Of a stretch of 64,000 nt of DNA, positions 54,201 through 63,734 are shown piece by piece; positions within the stretch are counted from its first letter, which is position 1, and the number at the start of each line of letters is the position of its first letter. The notes beneath the pieces are model-generated. The model did no database searches and had not been told where the DNA came from. It saw nothing but the letters and a program-made list of their open reading frames with translations. The stretch covers positions 462,391 through 526,390 of the forward strand of contig NZ_LYPB01000049.1 in the NCBI RefSeq assembly GCF_001653565.1, written 5' to 3'. The translations under genes were made by a program, and so were the position numbers. The stretch is from Paenibacillus oryzisoli (GTDB lineage Bacteria; Bacillota; Bacilli; Paenibacillales; NBRC-103111).

Positions 54201-57200
54201 CTACCAATGCGTAAAGCTGTTCATCTCCCGTACCTGCACGCAAAACAGAATGGCCAAGTCCCGTGAAATTGATACTCTCTGACGGTAAAGTGCCTCCCGT
54301 TGGAATCGACGTTTTCCCGTAAAACACCGCTTGTTCGCCAACAATACCTGAGCTTGTGTTGCCTGGTACAATAAAACCGCCTCTTGCTCGCGCTCTGTCA
54401 TTATAAAGAATGCTTAGCAGCGTTCCGTAATCAGCGTCATTATACTCCGCATACACCCCTTCGTAATCCATGGGTACGACTCTGCCTGGCGCCCCTAAAT
54501 TCGTTGGATACTTACCCGAATCGTTACTATTAATAATGCCAAGATCAGGGAAAGCATACTGCAGTGTAACATCGAACGTTTTCTTGAAGTTCGGACTCGC
54601 AAATAAATCATAACCCATATTCTTCAAAGCTTGCGCATGGAAGAACAGGGCAGATTGTGCGTAGAAATGGTAACCAATCGCTCCCTCATACCAGAAACCA
54701 TCGGACAGCACGCTATTTGCCATTTGGAAGTTAAATCCGCTCTTCCCGGTTACAGAGAAATCCATTAGCGTCTTGTCTTCCAACGCTGCGCCCACAGCGC
54801 CGATCGCCGCATTGTGCCACGTCTGCCAATTGGACTTCCCTACGTCATAACCTTGCAAGGTTTTAGCTGATGGGGCAAACAAATTCTGCTCCACATTGTA
54901 CTTATCAGCGGCATTCAATAGACCGCTTGGTTCAATTAAGTCATAAGCTTGAACAAGTTCAATCATTTGAACCGCTTCATCAAGCGACTGATAATACAGT
55001 CTGCCGTTAAGCGCCTGCATCGCATAGCTCGGATAAAGTTCAGCATAAGCGAGCAGCATATCTTTGGCTTTCTGCGCATACTTCACATCTCCACTCAATG
55101 CATACGTCAGCGCCAGATTGCGTACCGCTTCAATATTCACGGTGTGAGCTGTAAAGCGCCATCCACCATCCACATCCGCCCCTGTGTACACCTGATTGTC
55201 AGTCGGACAAACATGCGCATGCGGACTGTCATAATTGAAAACAAGCAGTGTATCTCCGCAGACGAATTTCCCACTCTCTCCCGCTGGTTTGGACGGGTAA
55301 TAGATTGTTTTATTCAACCAACTATCCGCTTTCACTTTAATTGCATCCAGGTAATCCTCAGCCCAGCCAAAACTCTGAATCTTAGCTTTAGCCTCATTTA
55401 ACTGCGTTTGGGAGGTCATAATGTAAGGATGCTGCTTCGTCGCAACCCTTGAGGCTCCAACTTTCACGTTCAACTCAATCGTAATTTCCTTACCGCCTTG
55501 AATAGGCTTCACCGTATAAATGGCCTTCTGCACATCGCCCGCCTGGGCGGAAGCAGGTACCTTAACCTGGAGATTCACATCCGTTTCCGCACCCTTCGCA
55601 ACGACAGAGGTTGTGGAGGCCACCGTTACATCATAGCCAGGTCCAAATGAGGTTTTCGGTGAAATTTGATATGCCGTATCGACGTCACTAATATTTTTGA
55701 GCGAAAATGTGTAGTTCAGTAGGCTATCTGGTAAAGTACTCTTTTCAATTTGTTTAATGGAAGATTCGACTGCATTCTTCGCTAGAGCAAAACCATCGAA
55801 ATATATCTTATCCGTCGGATCGGATACATCTAAATTGTACCAATTGGGATGTATGATGACTTGATTGAAATTCGCTAAGTCAGCTAATCCCGTTGAATTC
55901 AACATTTTATTGAAGGGAACTTCAACTTTCTTCCATCCAACCCAATCCACATAAAACGTACTCATAAAATAATCGAATCCTGGTGTTGGAACGTTACACT
56001 CCAGAATGAAATACACCTTTTTATTCGACGCTTTCTCCGAATACATCCAGAATTCAATCTGGTCATTTTGTTTCCAAGGTCCCGTCAACCCTGTGACGTT
56101 AATGGCTGTTGTTGGATCTGTCCATTTCCCCGACTTGGTTCCGAGAACTGCTGGTATTTCGGACGTTGCTGTCGTGTTCGTCCATCCGCTAAACGTCTCC
56201 ATATTGCCAATAGGGATACTAGAGCTTCCAGATAAGTCAATGTTGTATGTGTAACTCTTCACTTCACTGACCTTACCCTCAAACTCAGCCTTCGTCGTCA
56301 CTGTTTGTGTACGATCAATCAGAATGGGTATGCTATAGGGCTTGTAAGCAGCATCCACGCCTTCAATTTTATAATAAACCGCAGCACCAACAGTCGGGGA
56401 AGATAATGCAACTGTTTTCGTCTCTGCATACAAGCCTGCAGGCGGGTTCACATTGACCGTCTCTACATAATCTCGATAAATAATCGAGTACTCATAGGTC
56501 GTTTCTTCGCTTTCTGTCGCGTTTATAGCTGATTTGGTAACTAACGTCACATTCGCTGTCTGCTCACCATTCGCTGTGAATGTGAGTGGACTTGTGTAAA
56601 GTTGGAATGTACTATCAATACCCACGCGTTTATAGTATATCTTTGTGAGAATAGCTGGCGTCGATAAGCTGGATAGATTAACTGTTACTTTATTTGTATA
56701 TTCGCCAGAGGCTTTATCTGCCGTAACAGGTTGAACAGATGCCGTATTGGTTAATCTCAAATCATCCAAGTAAATTTGCAAGCCTAGGTCAAGCGTCGTA
56801 TTGGCAATAGCCGCTTGATCGAAACGTACGTAATCTAATGAACCCCAATTATTCAATGTTGCTATGCTCTTCTGCGTTTTGACAACACTGAGCGGAATCT
56901 CAATTTCTTTCCATCCTGTCCAATCCAAAAGGACTCTGTAGTAATAATAGTTACTAGTGTCACCCTTCATATAAAATCGAAGTTGAATCGGCTTATCCGC
57001 TTGATCGCCGGTTCTTGCTTTTATGGAATAAGCCCATATTTTCATGGTGGTATATCCGTTCAAATCAACGTTCGGTGCTAATTTAGGATAAATAAGTGCC
57101 GAACCTGCAACATCTGCGCCATTATTAAAGGCTAGCAACCATTTCTTGGATCCCGTACCCTCTTTGATATACTGAGGATCCGAATTATTGACAACAGCAA

Positions 57201-57399
57201 GATCAGCTGTTCCTTTGATATCGCCAGTTAGATTCGTCGTCGAATCCATATTGTTCAACTGTAAAGAAATTGGAAACTCCTGAATCGCCGCACGTGCGGC
57301 TTGAAGTGGAACAAACACTTGCAGCAGGCTTAAGAGTAACAGCACTGCTTGTAAAACCGAGAGCCTTTTCATAAACCGACGAAGCACCATAATCTTCAT
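51247..57399 (-). CDS. Giant SLH-anchored heparinase II/III / alginate-lyase-like enzyme
   Basis: 2050 residues from ATG 57399 (GAGGAG upstream; ATG 57390 is an alternative). Order: signal peptide (about 8-37); CBM-like jelly rolls (about 40-230 and 400-560); a lyase alpha-barrel region (about 655-1000) with QNEAK-like entry and a CPTDNQVYTG zinc-type loop; heparinase II/III beta domain (about 1046-1130) with GYHGHPDKLHLEVFGKGERL and the active SHNTVMVDG; an X2-like module (about 1410-1500); two cadherin-like beta-sandwich modules (about 1503-1710); a ZU5-like region; and three SLH repeats at the end. It degrades a uronic polymer on the cell surface. It is last in the transporter operon. Confidence 0.88.
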   Translation of the reverse strand: MKIMVLRRFMKRLSVLQAVLLLLSLLQVFVPLQAARAAIQEFPISLQLNNMDSTTNLTGDIKGTADLAVVNNSDPQYIKEGTGSKKWLLAFNNGADVAGSALIYPKLAPNVDLNGYTTMKIWAYSIKARTGDQADKPIQLRFYMKGDTSNYYYYRVLLDWTGWKEIEIPLSVVKTQKSIATLNNWGSLDYVRFDQAAIANTTLDLGLQIYLDDLRLTNTASVQPVTADKASGEYTNKVTVNLSSLSTPAILTKIYYKRVGIDSTFQLYTSPLTFTANGEQTANVTLVTKSAINATESEETTYEYSIIYRDYVETVNVNPPAGLYAETKTVALSSPTVGAAVYYKIEGVDAAYKPYSIPILIDRTQTVTTKAEFEGKVSEVKSYTYNIDLSGSSSIPIGNMETFSGWTNTTATSEIPAVLGTKSGKWTDPTTAINVTGLTGPWKQNDQIEFWMYSEKASNKKVYFILECNVPTPGFDYFMSTFYVDWVGWKKVEVPFNKMLNSTGLADLANFNQVIIHPNWYNLDVSDPTDKIYFDGFALAKNAVESSIKQIEKSTLPDSLLNYTFSLKNISDVDTAYQISPKTSFGPGYDVTVASTTSVVAKGAETDVNLQVKVPASAQAGDVQKAIYTVKPIQGGKEITIELNVKVGASRVATKQHPYIMTSQTQLNEAKAKIQSFGWAEDYLDAIKVKADSWLNKTIYYPSKPAGESGKFVCGDTLLVFNYDSPHAHVCPTDNQVYTGADVDGGWRFTAHTVNIEAVRNLALTYALSGDVKYAQKAKDMLLAYAELYPSYAMQALNGRLYYQSLDEAVQMIELVQAYDLIEPSGLLNAADKYNVEQNLFAPSAKTLQGYDVGKSNWQTWHNAAIGAVGAALEDKTLMDFSVTGKSGFNFQMANSVLSDGFWYEGAIGYHFYAQSALFFHAQALKNMGYDLFASPNFKKTFDVTLQYAFPDLGIINSNDSGKYPTNLGAPGRVVPMDYEGVYAEYNDADYGTLLSILYNDRARARGGFIVPGNTSSGIVGEQAVFYGKTSIPTGGTLPSESINFTGLGHSVLRAGTGDEQLYALVDYGVHGGYHGHPDKLHLEVFGKGERLAPDLGIPPYSNSMYTSYYKTTFSHNTVMVDGDTQAIPTVNNVEVYEPTKLFMQSEPFNIMTNTSSKAYASMNRYERTVAVTKDYMIDLFSLESATSRQYDWLLHGIGSFTPGTSMDIFAGPLGTKASTPFFRNGTSKELSGKWEGAWNTVNGNGLKLFSLTSSPSATSTMIVGEAPGPGNDTSAYTPTVVNRVYGNKAQFVSVLEPFKGTSKIENVRRTDASHIVVDLKDGRKQLFYANSEKEVAGQLQYYFVDGKQQTAENVDITTSVSANELQLSMGELSGVSSVTTVIYAPDTTKVLWNGTEVPFTKDNGFVMVSVKTASAPVLSADVTANDTLNAIDLTFTEDAAWRGAITAVKDGAVTLSPADYTIGAGMITIRAGVLSEGSHTITVTATNYDHAVVTQVVVLGVPVVISNDALLSSLGVDQGVLTFDTAQLSYSVDVPNSVSSLILTIGKGHSQQSLAVTGATYSSVTGDVYTYTVNELQVGSNVIYVNVTAEDGIAMNPYQISVNRAEVPVVSSNADLSGLTLSTGVISPGFAPGTTGYSVSVSNSVSRLSVTANVYDRHATMTVNGVSTSSGEASELVNLQIGTNDIKIVVTAQNGNSKTYTVTVTRGADNSSSTSSSSPSSSNNAPVVSTNGTLTLPQGKTGEVSLNNEVKITIPADASAKDLKVTIDKVLDSQKLITNKEVLASPIFEILKNFTENFSKPITLTFAFDKTSLKADQKAVVFYFDEANKMWVEIPGGKVNGNQITVDVDHFTKYAVFAVNQTTTVPGKPSVVSKLSDVAGHWAEADIQAALQSGIVHGYEDGSFKPDQFVSRAEFIVMLMNGLHPNAGAEKLPNYSDADSIGDWAKQAIALAAKSNLVQGYEDGTFRSGNPLTRAQLAVVLANASGPRTLTVKAVAFADVSDIPAWAIDAVGIVQEAELMQGYAENRFGPLGIVTRAEAITVIARLLQK

Positions 57400-57420
57400 C
57401 CCTCTCCTCTGGATCATACA

Positions 57421-57446
57421 AAGCCCCGCTATCACAGGCGGGGCTT
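57421..57446 (-). terminator. Intra-operon hairpin between binding protein and giant lyase
   Basis: A 9-bp perfect stem AAGCCCCGC / GCGGGGCTT with an 8-nt loop. It lies 27-53 bp after the binding-protein stop and 22 bp before the lyase start, so part of the transcripts may stop here and lower lyase expression. Confidence 0.8.
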
Positions 57447-57473
57447 TAATCTCTAAACCAATCCTCTGTAAAC

Positions 57474-59027
57474 CTACTTTTTCACGGCAGCTTTCGCACG
57501 TTTGTCAGCATTTCTGTAAATATTTACAATTTCCTCATAGCCCAGCTTCTTCTGCTCTTCAATGAATTTATCCCACTCGCTGAAGTTACGTGTGCCCATA
57601 ATGAATTTGGAGAAATTCTCATCACGATTAGCGTTCAAGGAATCACCTTTGGTATCCAAAACTTGTTGCTCTTCGAGCGTGAAAGCAAGCGTACTATTTT
57701 TCTCACCATCATACTTAGGTGCCTCTTTATAAGCGGCTTGCAACTCAGGTGAAGAGACAGAAATATGCGCATTGAAATCAAACCATGTGTAAGCGCCATC
57801 TGTGGACAAACCGGTTTTCTTTCTCAAATCTGCAATGTCTGCATATTTCGTTGCGAAAGCATTGCCGTTAGCCGTGTCTCCTTCTTTACCCCAGCTAACA
57901 AGTTTCTTCCCTTCTTCAGAGTAGAAGAAATCCAGATACTTCATGACTTCTTTAATTTGTTTCGACTTGGAGGAGACCATGAAGCCTTCTTCTGTTACTG
58001 CTGTAAAGGCCGTCTTACGCGGTCCACCTGTCCAACCTGCTGGTGGGGCCATATAGTTCATCGTGAATTGTGGATTGTCCTTGCGTAATGCACTGTTATA
58101 GAAGTCAATACGTCCCATGTAATCAAGTGTTACGAATGCACGATTCGTGGAAACGATGTCCTGCCACATTTTCGTATCAATTGTTAAGAAATCTTTCGGG
58201 ATCAAGCTTTCTTTGTAGAACTTGTTCATATACGTCAACAATGTCTTGTATTCGTTCTGGATCGGCGCATATTTCCAATCTTTGGATGCGCTGTCAAAGA
58301 AAACGGAAGCTTTCCGTTTCTCTACTTCTGCAGGGACATTGAAGCCCGCTCCGAAATCGTACATATAGCGCAGACCATTACGGAACGTCAATGGATAGCT
58401 ATCTGGGTATGCTGCTTTCAACTTCTTCAAAGTCTCGTAGAGTTCATCCCAGTTCGTTGGCGCTGCTAAACCGAGCTTCTTGAATACATCCTCCCGATAC
58501 ATCCAAGTACGACGGTTGGACTCACCTAAACCTTGGTTCGGGAACACATACATTTTGCCATCTGATGATAGGACGTTCTGTGCTTCTGTTGGGTACTTCT
58601 CCATCCAAGCCTTCAAGTTCGGCATATCCTTCACATAGTCAAGAATGTTGACCAAGGCTCCTTGCTGACCGAATTTATCAGCGATTGCTTTCGTCTGTGT
58701 CCACATGAGATCCGGCATATCCCCAGAAGCAACAGTCATGCTTAGGGCATCCTCAAGTAAATTTCCTGGCGGCAATTGAATATCTAGCTTCACGCCCGTT
58801 TTCTCCGTCAAATATCCCCATACTTTCCAATTCGCATCATAAGGCCAGCTTGGGTTACTGTAGTCTAGGAACTTGAAGGTTTGTGCTTTCGGTGCCGATG
58901 ACGCTGATGACGATGCTGCTGTCGATGCTGCGGATGGCGTTGCTACGCTACTTTCTTTGGAACATGCACCCACAACGAAACTCAAGCTCATAATTGTTGC
59001 TAACATAACGACCGACTTCTTCTTCAT
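57474..59027 (-). CDS. Extracellular sugar-binding lipoprotein (LplA-type)
   Basis: 517 residues from ATG 59027 (GGAGAGTGGGG upstream). Lipobox VVGAC follows the signal MKKKSVVMLATIMSLSF. Solute-binding family 1 features: DMPDLMWTQTKAIADKFGQQ, YREDVFKKLGLAAPTNWDEL and VMKYLDFFYSEEGKKLVSWG. It captures an oligosaccharide for the two permeases encoded upstream. The Ser/Ala-rich spacer after the Cys is usual. Confidence 0.92.
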   Translation of the reverse strand: MKKKSVVMLATIMSLSFVVGACSKESSVATPSAASTAASSSASSAPKAQTFKFLDYSNPSWPYDANWKVWGYLTEKTGVKLDIQLPPGNLLEDALSMTVASGDMPDLMWTQTKAIADKFGQQGALVNILDYVKDMPNLKAWMEKYPTEAQNVLSSDGKMYVFPNQGLGESNRRTWMYREDVFKKLGLAAPTNWDELYETLKKLKAAYPDSYPLTFRNGLRYMYDFGAGFNVPAEVEKRKASVFFDSASKDWKYAPIQNEYKTLLTYMNKFYKESLIPKDFLTIDTKMWQDIVSTNRAFVTLDYMGRIDFYNSALRKDNPQFTMNYMAPPAGWTGGPRKTAFTAVTEEGFMVSSKSKQIKEVMKYLDFFYSEEGKKLVSWGKEGDTANGNAFATKYADIADLRKKTGLSTDGAYTWFDFNAHISVSSPELQAAYKEAPKYDGEKNSTLAFTLEEQQVLDTKGDSLNANRDENFSKFIMGTRNFSEWDKFIEEQKKLGYEEIVNIYRNADKRAKAAVKK

Positions 59028-59109
59028 ACGTTGCCCCACTCTCCCTAATATCCTTGAATTTGCTTTCGTCCTTGCCTTCCTCGCTCCCCATTGTTCTTGT
59101 ACCTCTATT

Positions 59110-59970
59110 TTAACCTTTGATCGACCCAATTAGTGCTCCTTTAGCAAAATACTTCTGTAGGAACGGGTAGATCATCAGGATGGGAACCGTTGTAATAATG
59201 ATGGTTGCATATTTAATGGATTCATCTACGATCATACTGTCGCCGCCGATATTACCAGCACCTGTGCCTTGACCTTGCAGCACCATGTTGCGAACAATAA
59301 TCTGTAACGGGAACAAGTCGGCATCTCGCAAATATAAGAGGGCCGAGAAGAAGTTGTTCCAGATCGCAACGCCGTAGAATAAACCAATCGTTGCCAGAAT
59401 CGCTTTGGATAACGGTAATACGAGCCGGAAGAAAATACCGATATCCGTGAGTCCATCCATTTTGCCAGACTCCTCCACTTCCTGCGGCATACCGGCAAAG
59501 AACGTACGCATCACGATGATGTTCCAGGAACTGACCAAGGTTGGTAGAATCATCGCCCAGATCGTATCGATAAGATGGTAGCTTTTGACGACTAGGAACG
59601 TCGGGATCATGCCACCACTGAAGAATAGCGTAATGACAATCATAACCATGAAGCCACGATGGAATAGCATATGTTTCTTGGAAAGGGCATAAGCAGCAGC
59701 TGCGCTGACGATCAATGATAGTGTCGTACCTAGCAAGGTATAGAAGATCGTATTGAGGTAAGCCCTTCCAATTTCTGGCTTTTCGAATACGGATGCATAG
59801 GTGTTCAAATTAAACTCTTTGGGCCATAGGAATACCTGCCCCTTCAAGACGGGAACGACACCACTGAACGAAACCGCTATCATATAAACGAAGGGATACA
59901 GTGCCGATACGACCACTCCCAGCAAACTCACGAATAAAACAATATCAAAGAGACCGAATTTTCTTTTCAT
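59110..59970 (-). CDS. Carbohydrate ABC transporter permease (LplC/MalG-type)
   Basis: 286 residues with six TM helices and the EAA loop EVEESGKMDGLTDIGIFFRL, LPLSKAILATIGLFYGVAIW. It begins 16 bp after the other permease. No ATPase gene adjoins; in Bacillota such systems use a shared MsmX-type ATPase encoded elsewhere. Confidence 0.93.
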   Translation of the reverse strand: MKRKFGLFDIVLFVSLLGVVVSALYPFVYMIAVSFSGVVPVLKGQVFLWPKEFNLNTYASVFEKPEIGRAYLNTIFYTLLGTTLSLIVSAAAAYALSKKHMLFHRGFMVMIVITLFFSGGMIPTFLVVKSYHLIDTIWAMILPTLVSSWNIIVMRTFFAGMPQEVEESGKMDGLTDIGIFFRLVLPLSKAILATIGLFYGVAIWNNFFSALLYLRDADLFPLQIIVRNMVLQGQGTGAGNIGGDSMIVDESIKYATIIITTVPILMIYPFLQKYFAKGALIGSIKG

Positions 59971-59986
59971 ACGCGTACTCCCTTCC

Positions 59987-60892
59987 CTACCATAAGCTTG
60001 TCTCGCTCGTTCTGCGGCTAATCCAATTGGCAGTCAGAATGAAGATGAGGTTAATGATGCTGCTGAATAAATCAATTGCTGTCGCATAGCTATAGTTCAT
60101 GGACTGAATACCTGTCCGATACACATAGGTGGATAGAACGTCGGCCGTCGAATAAATGGAAGGATTCAGCATTAGAAGCACCTTTTCAAACCCGATATCC
60201 AGGACATGTCCGATGTTCAAAATAAACAGAATAATAATCGCCGGCCGAATGCCCGGAATGGTAATATGCAGCAATTGGTGCCTGCGATTCGCGCCATCTA
60301 CTCGTGCCGCTTCATATAGTTGAGGATCAATTGCGCTTAGCGCAGCTAGATAAATAATCGTTTCCCAACCGACATGCTGCCAAATTTCAGATAAAATATA
60401 AATTGCCCGGAAATAACTTTCATTCTGCATGAAGTTTACGGCGTCATAACCGAACCATTGGATCACTTTATTGACTAATCCACTCGTTGGCGAGAGAAAT
60501 AAGAACATCATACTCACAACAACGACATTCGATATAAAATGAGGCAAATAACTGATGGATTGCACAAATCGCTTTAGTGTAGCCCTACGCACTTCATTTA
60601 ATAGTAGAGCTAGAATGATTGGTGCCGGGAATCCGAAAATAACTTTGGAAACTCCTAGGAGCACTGTGTTTTTCAGCAGTTTCATGAAATCGGGACTATT
60701 GAAGAATAGTGAATAGTATTTCAAACCCACCCATTCACTTGCCCATACACCTTTGAAGGTGTTGTAATCCTTAAACGAAATCAAAATTCCGAACATCGGC
60801 ACGTATTTAAATAATAGGTAATAAATAAGCGCCGGCAAAAACAATAGCATTAAATATTTGCTGTTATGCCATCTCTTTTGGTATTGCCCCAT
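59987..60892 (-). CDS. Carbohydrate ABC transporter permease (LplB-type)
   Basis: 301 residues from ATG 60892 (GGAGGTCAAGGC upstream). Six TM helices and EAA loop YEAARVDGANRRHQLLHITI PG. LplB-type features are the start (NSKYLMLLFLPALIYYLLFK) and GILISFKDYNTFKGVWASEW. It is the first gene of the operon, divergent from the AraC regulator. Confidence 0.93.
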   Translation of the reverse strand: MGQYQKRWHNSKYLMLLFLPALIYYLLFKYVPMFGILISFKDYNTFKGVWASEWVGLKYYSLFFNSPDFMKLLKNTVLLGVSKVIFGFPAPIILALLLNEVRRATLKRFVQSISYLPHFISNVVVVSMMFLFLSPTSGLVNKVIQWFGYDAVNFMQNESYFRAIYILSEIWQHVGWETIIYLAALSAIDPQLYEAARVDGANRRHQLLHITIPGIRPAIIILFILNIGHVLDIGFEKVLLMLNPSIYSTADVLSTYVYRTGIQSMNYSYATAIDLFSSIINLIFILTANWISRRTSETSLW

Positions 60893-61227
60893 GCCTTGAC
60901 CTCCAGTCTGAATATCCTGTCTATGCATCAAACTTTAAAGTAAGCTGGTCATCCGGGCAATGAGGCATCCTTTCGATTCCTCACTATTTTCTGCATTCCC
61001 GAAATCGACATAGGTTCTTAAAGAAAGACAATATCCCCCCATTCTGCCTTGATGGGAAATTTACCTTATATATCCACCATCTGTCACAATTTTGCACACT
61101 AGCCACACGTATTGCTGCCTTAATCATGAAAATGGAGAACTTTTTAAAGCTCCGAGTATTGAACCCCACCCATGACTCCATGCTATACTCAATATGGTTA
61201 ACCCTTACTAAGGAAAGGAATGACACG
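60893..61227. promoter_or_regulatory. Divergent control region of the lyase/transporter locus
   Basis: The 335-bp gap holds the promoters of lplB-like (minus) and the YesN-type regulator (plus). An AraC operator should be here. I can mark no clear repeat. Confidence 0.4.
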
Positions 61228-63501
61228 ATGAAGTGGATAGCACGATTTTCGACAAAAATCCAAAATCAAGTATCACTGTTCTACACCCTGTTCTTCAGCT
61301 TCATCGCGATTATTCTATTGCTCGTTTCCATTAATACGTGGTCTTATTCTTTCTTCCGCGATCGGATTAAGGACGAGATTATTGTGAATAGCGGTCTGAA
61401 TTTGAATACCACTTTCGCTAATTATGAGAAACATATTAAGCTGATTCGCAGTATCATGGTCGGCTATCTGTTCAGCAATGAAACAGAAATCCTAAAGAAT
61501 GGGAATCCTTTATCCCACTACGATATTGTCATTAAGACGCAAGCTAATTTACAGTACTCCCTTAATAATTCCTTGCTCTATTTGGACAACATCCTATATT
61601 ACTTCAAAGATAGTCGGTTCGTTATTGAAAAAGACGGCACCCGGGACGGGGAGACCATGTTCAACAAGTTTTATGCCCAGTCCGCTTATACGGTCGATTT
61701 CTGGAATAAGGAGTTGGCAAGCTCTCAAAGCTTCAAAGTCTACCCTTCTGCCGTTTTCAACTCTGTCACCGCATTTGAACATAAACCAATTAACAGCCTG
61801 ATGCCCATCATGATTAAAAGTGCTTATGATACGAATTTTGCTTTTATCGTCTTTATGAAGAGTTCTAAGATTTTTGAAGCATTTCATCAGTCTCAACCTG
61901 AAAGCAGCCTCTTAATTGTAGATGGCAATCGCAGCGTTATATTCTCTTCGGAGGAAGCCGAGCTGCCTGAAGAAGTCAAAGCGATAACCGGAAACGGCTA
62001 TACGCTCATTAAGAATACTTATTATTTCTATCGTACCAGTGCAGAAACCGGATTAACCTATATCGAGATCGTTTCTGACAAAGGTCTTACGCAACAAATT
62101 CACCGGCTTAACCTGAATATGCTGGCGCTTATCCTGCTTTCCTTATTCATCTCACTGGCAGTGTCGTATCTGATCGCTCGGAGATTCCATAACCCACTTG
62201 CGAACATGATTTCCTCGCTGGAATCGTTTCACCCTGCAGGCTTGCAGGGCAATAAGAACAGTCGAATTAAGGAATTCAACTTGCTTCACAATACGCTTCA
62301 TGACTTATCCCGATCAAATCAGGAATTTCATAAAGATATTCGTTCCAAGAACACCTTGTTGCAACAATTTGCCTACATGACACGATTGAGGAAACTAGAA
62401 GGTAAAGGCTCGCAATTACACACTTCAATTGATGCGAACAAGCCTTATAAGCTCGTCCTTTTTCAAATTGACTTCAAGGATAAGTTTCTGGCAGAAATTA
62501 CGAATGGGCAGCAGCGTATATTCACTACCTATAAAGAACTGATTGAGACGCATTTCTCGCGAATCTACACAGATTCATTAACCTTTCAATTGGAAAAAGA
62601 TCAGATCCTCTCCATTCTATTCATTGAAAATGAGGAAGAAACTGCGCATTCAGACAATCTGGATCATCTTGTAGATATGCTGGCAATGGACGCCCAGTAT
62701 TGCAACTTCACCATTGCACCAAGTCCAGTTCACAAGAGCTCGTCTGACTTCGTAGAAACCTATCAGAACGCGTTAGATCTCATTAAACAAAGACGGCTGG
62801 GAGAAGATGTCCAGATCATTACGGAGTGGCTTCCACAGCCAGCCCTGCTCATTCCTACGCCTTCGGAGGAGAATGAGTTGACAGCTAATCTACAAGCAGG
62901 CTCTGATGCCGTCACAATTCCATTAGCCGATAAGCTGCTCGATCAGCTTGCAAAGGCTGGTGCACTGGCTTATCAGTTCCAAGACTTCACCAAAGATATC
63001 GTGAACAAAGCGATGAAGAGTATGTATGCCCAAAATATTTCCATCCACACGTTCTCCGACAGGGGTTCACCCTACGATCTCTTGAAAGCCTGCCACACCT
63101 TGGAACAGTACAAGGAATTCTTGCACTGGTTCCTGTCCCGGTCCGCAGCCGCCATGAAAGAGAAGAAATCGGAAACCGACGTCATGACCAAGTTCGTCAT
63201 GGAATATGTCGAGTCCAATTTCGGAGATGACCTGTCACTGGAAGCCATCTCTGCTAAGCTTGGAATTACCGGTCCGTATCTGTCGACCTACTTCAAAGAA
63301 AAGACCGGAACGAACTTCAGCGACTATATATTTACCGTCAGAATGAATAAATCGATTGAAATGCTGCGAGATACCGACCTGAAAGTGCAAGAAATTGCTT
63401 CGCTCGTCGGCTACTTCACAGCTGCTTCTTTCAACCGTGTGTTCAAGCGTCATACCGGAATTACACCTAGCGAATTCCGTAGGCTGAATAATAAGAACTG
63501 A
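61228..63501 (+). CDS. YesN-type AraC regulator with membrane sensor
   Basis: 757 residues from ATG 61228 (AAAGGAATGACACG upstream). TM1 about 18-38, an outside sensor region (about 40-295), TM2 about 300-322, a cytosolic linker, and a C-terminal AraC pair of helix-turn-helix motifs: LEAISAKLGITGPYLSTYFK and VQEIASLVGYFTAASFNRVF. It probably senses a sugar at the membrane and activates the divergent transporter-lyase operon. Confidence 0.92.
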   Translation: MKWIARFSTKIQNQVSLFYTLFFSFIAIILLLVSINTWSYSFFRDRIKDEIIVNSGLNLNTTFANYEKHIKLIRSIMVGYLFSNETEILKNGNPLSHYDIVIKTQANLQYSLNNSLLYLDNILYYFKDSRFVIEKDGTRDGETMFNKFYAQSAYTVDFWNKELASSQSFKVYPSAVFNSVTAFEHKPINSLMPIMIKSAYDTNFAFIVFMKSSKIFEAFHQSQPESSLLIVDGNRSVIFSSEEAELPEEVKAITGNGYTLIKNTYYFYRTSAETGLTYIEIVSDKGLTQQIHRLNLNMLALILLSLFISLAVSYLIARRFHNPLANMISSLESFHPAGLQGNKNSRIKEFNLLHNTLHDLSRSNQEFHKDIRSKNTLLQQFAYMTRLRKLEGKGSQLHTSIDANKPYKLVLFQIDFKDKFLAEITNGQQRIFTTYKELIETHFSRIYTDSLTFQLEKDQILSILFIENEEETAHSDNLDHLVDMLAMDAQYCNFTIAPSPVHKSSSDFVETYQNALDLIKQRRLGEDVQIITEWLPQPALLIPTPSEENELTANLQAGSDAVTIPLADKLLDQLAKAGALAYQFQDFTKDIVNKAMKSMYAQNISIHTFSDRGSPYDLLKACHTLEQYKEFLHWFLSRSAAAMKEKKSETDVMTKFVMEYVESNFGDDLSLEAISAKLGITGPYLSTYFKEKTGTNFSDYIFTVRMNKSIEMLRDTDLKVQEIASLVGYFTAASFNRVFKRHTGITPSEFRRLNNKN

Positions 63502-63508
63502 TCCTGGT

Positions 63509-63541
63509 AGAGATATGCCCACTTGGAGGTGGGCTATCTCT
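63509..63541 (+). terminator. Hairpin after the AraC regulator
   Basis: A stem AGAGATAtGCCCAC / GTGGGCTATCTCT, 8 bp past the stop, without a clear T-run. Confidence 0.65.
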
Positions 63542-63734
63542 CAAGCGTGGGGGAGGTACGGAACGTGGTTCCGTTAGTTAAGTTAAGGAGGTTGAAATCG
63601 CGAAATACTGAATGTGGTTTCCTTTTTGGTTTCGCAAGACTTGATTCCTGGCGAATCGAATAGGAAAGGGCAGAGGCAACTGCGTGCTGGTCTGGCTATG
63701 CTCGATTGCTCTGGCAGTACCTTATTCGGGCAGC

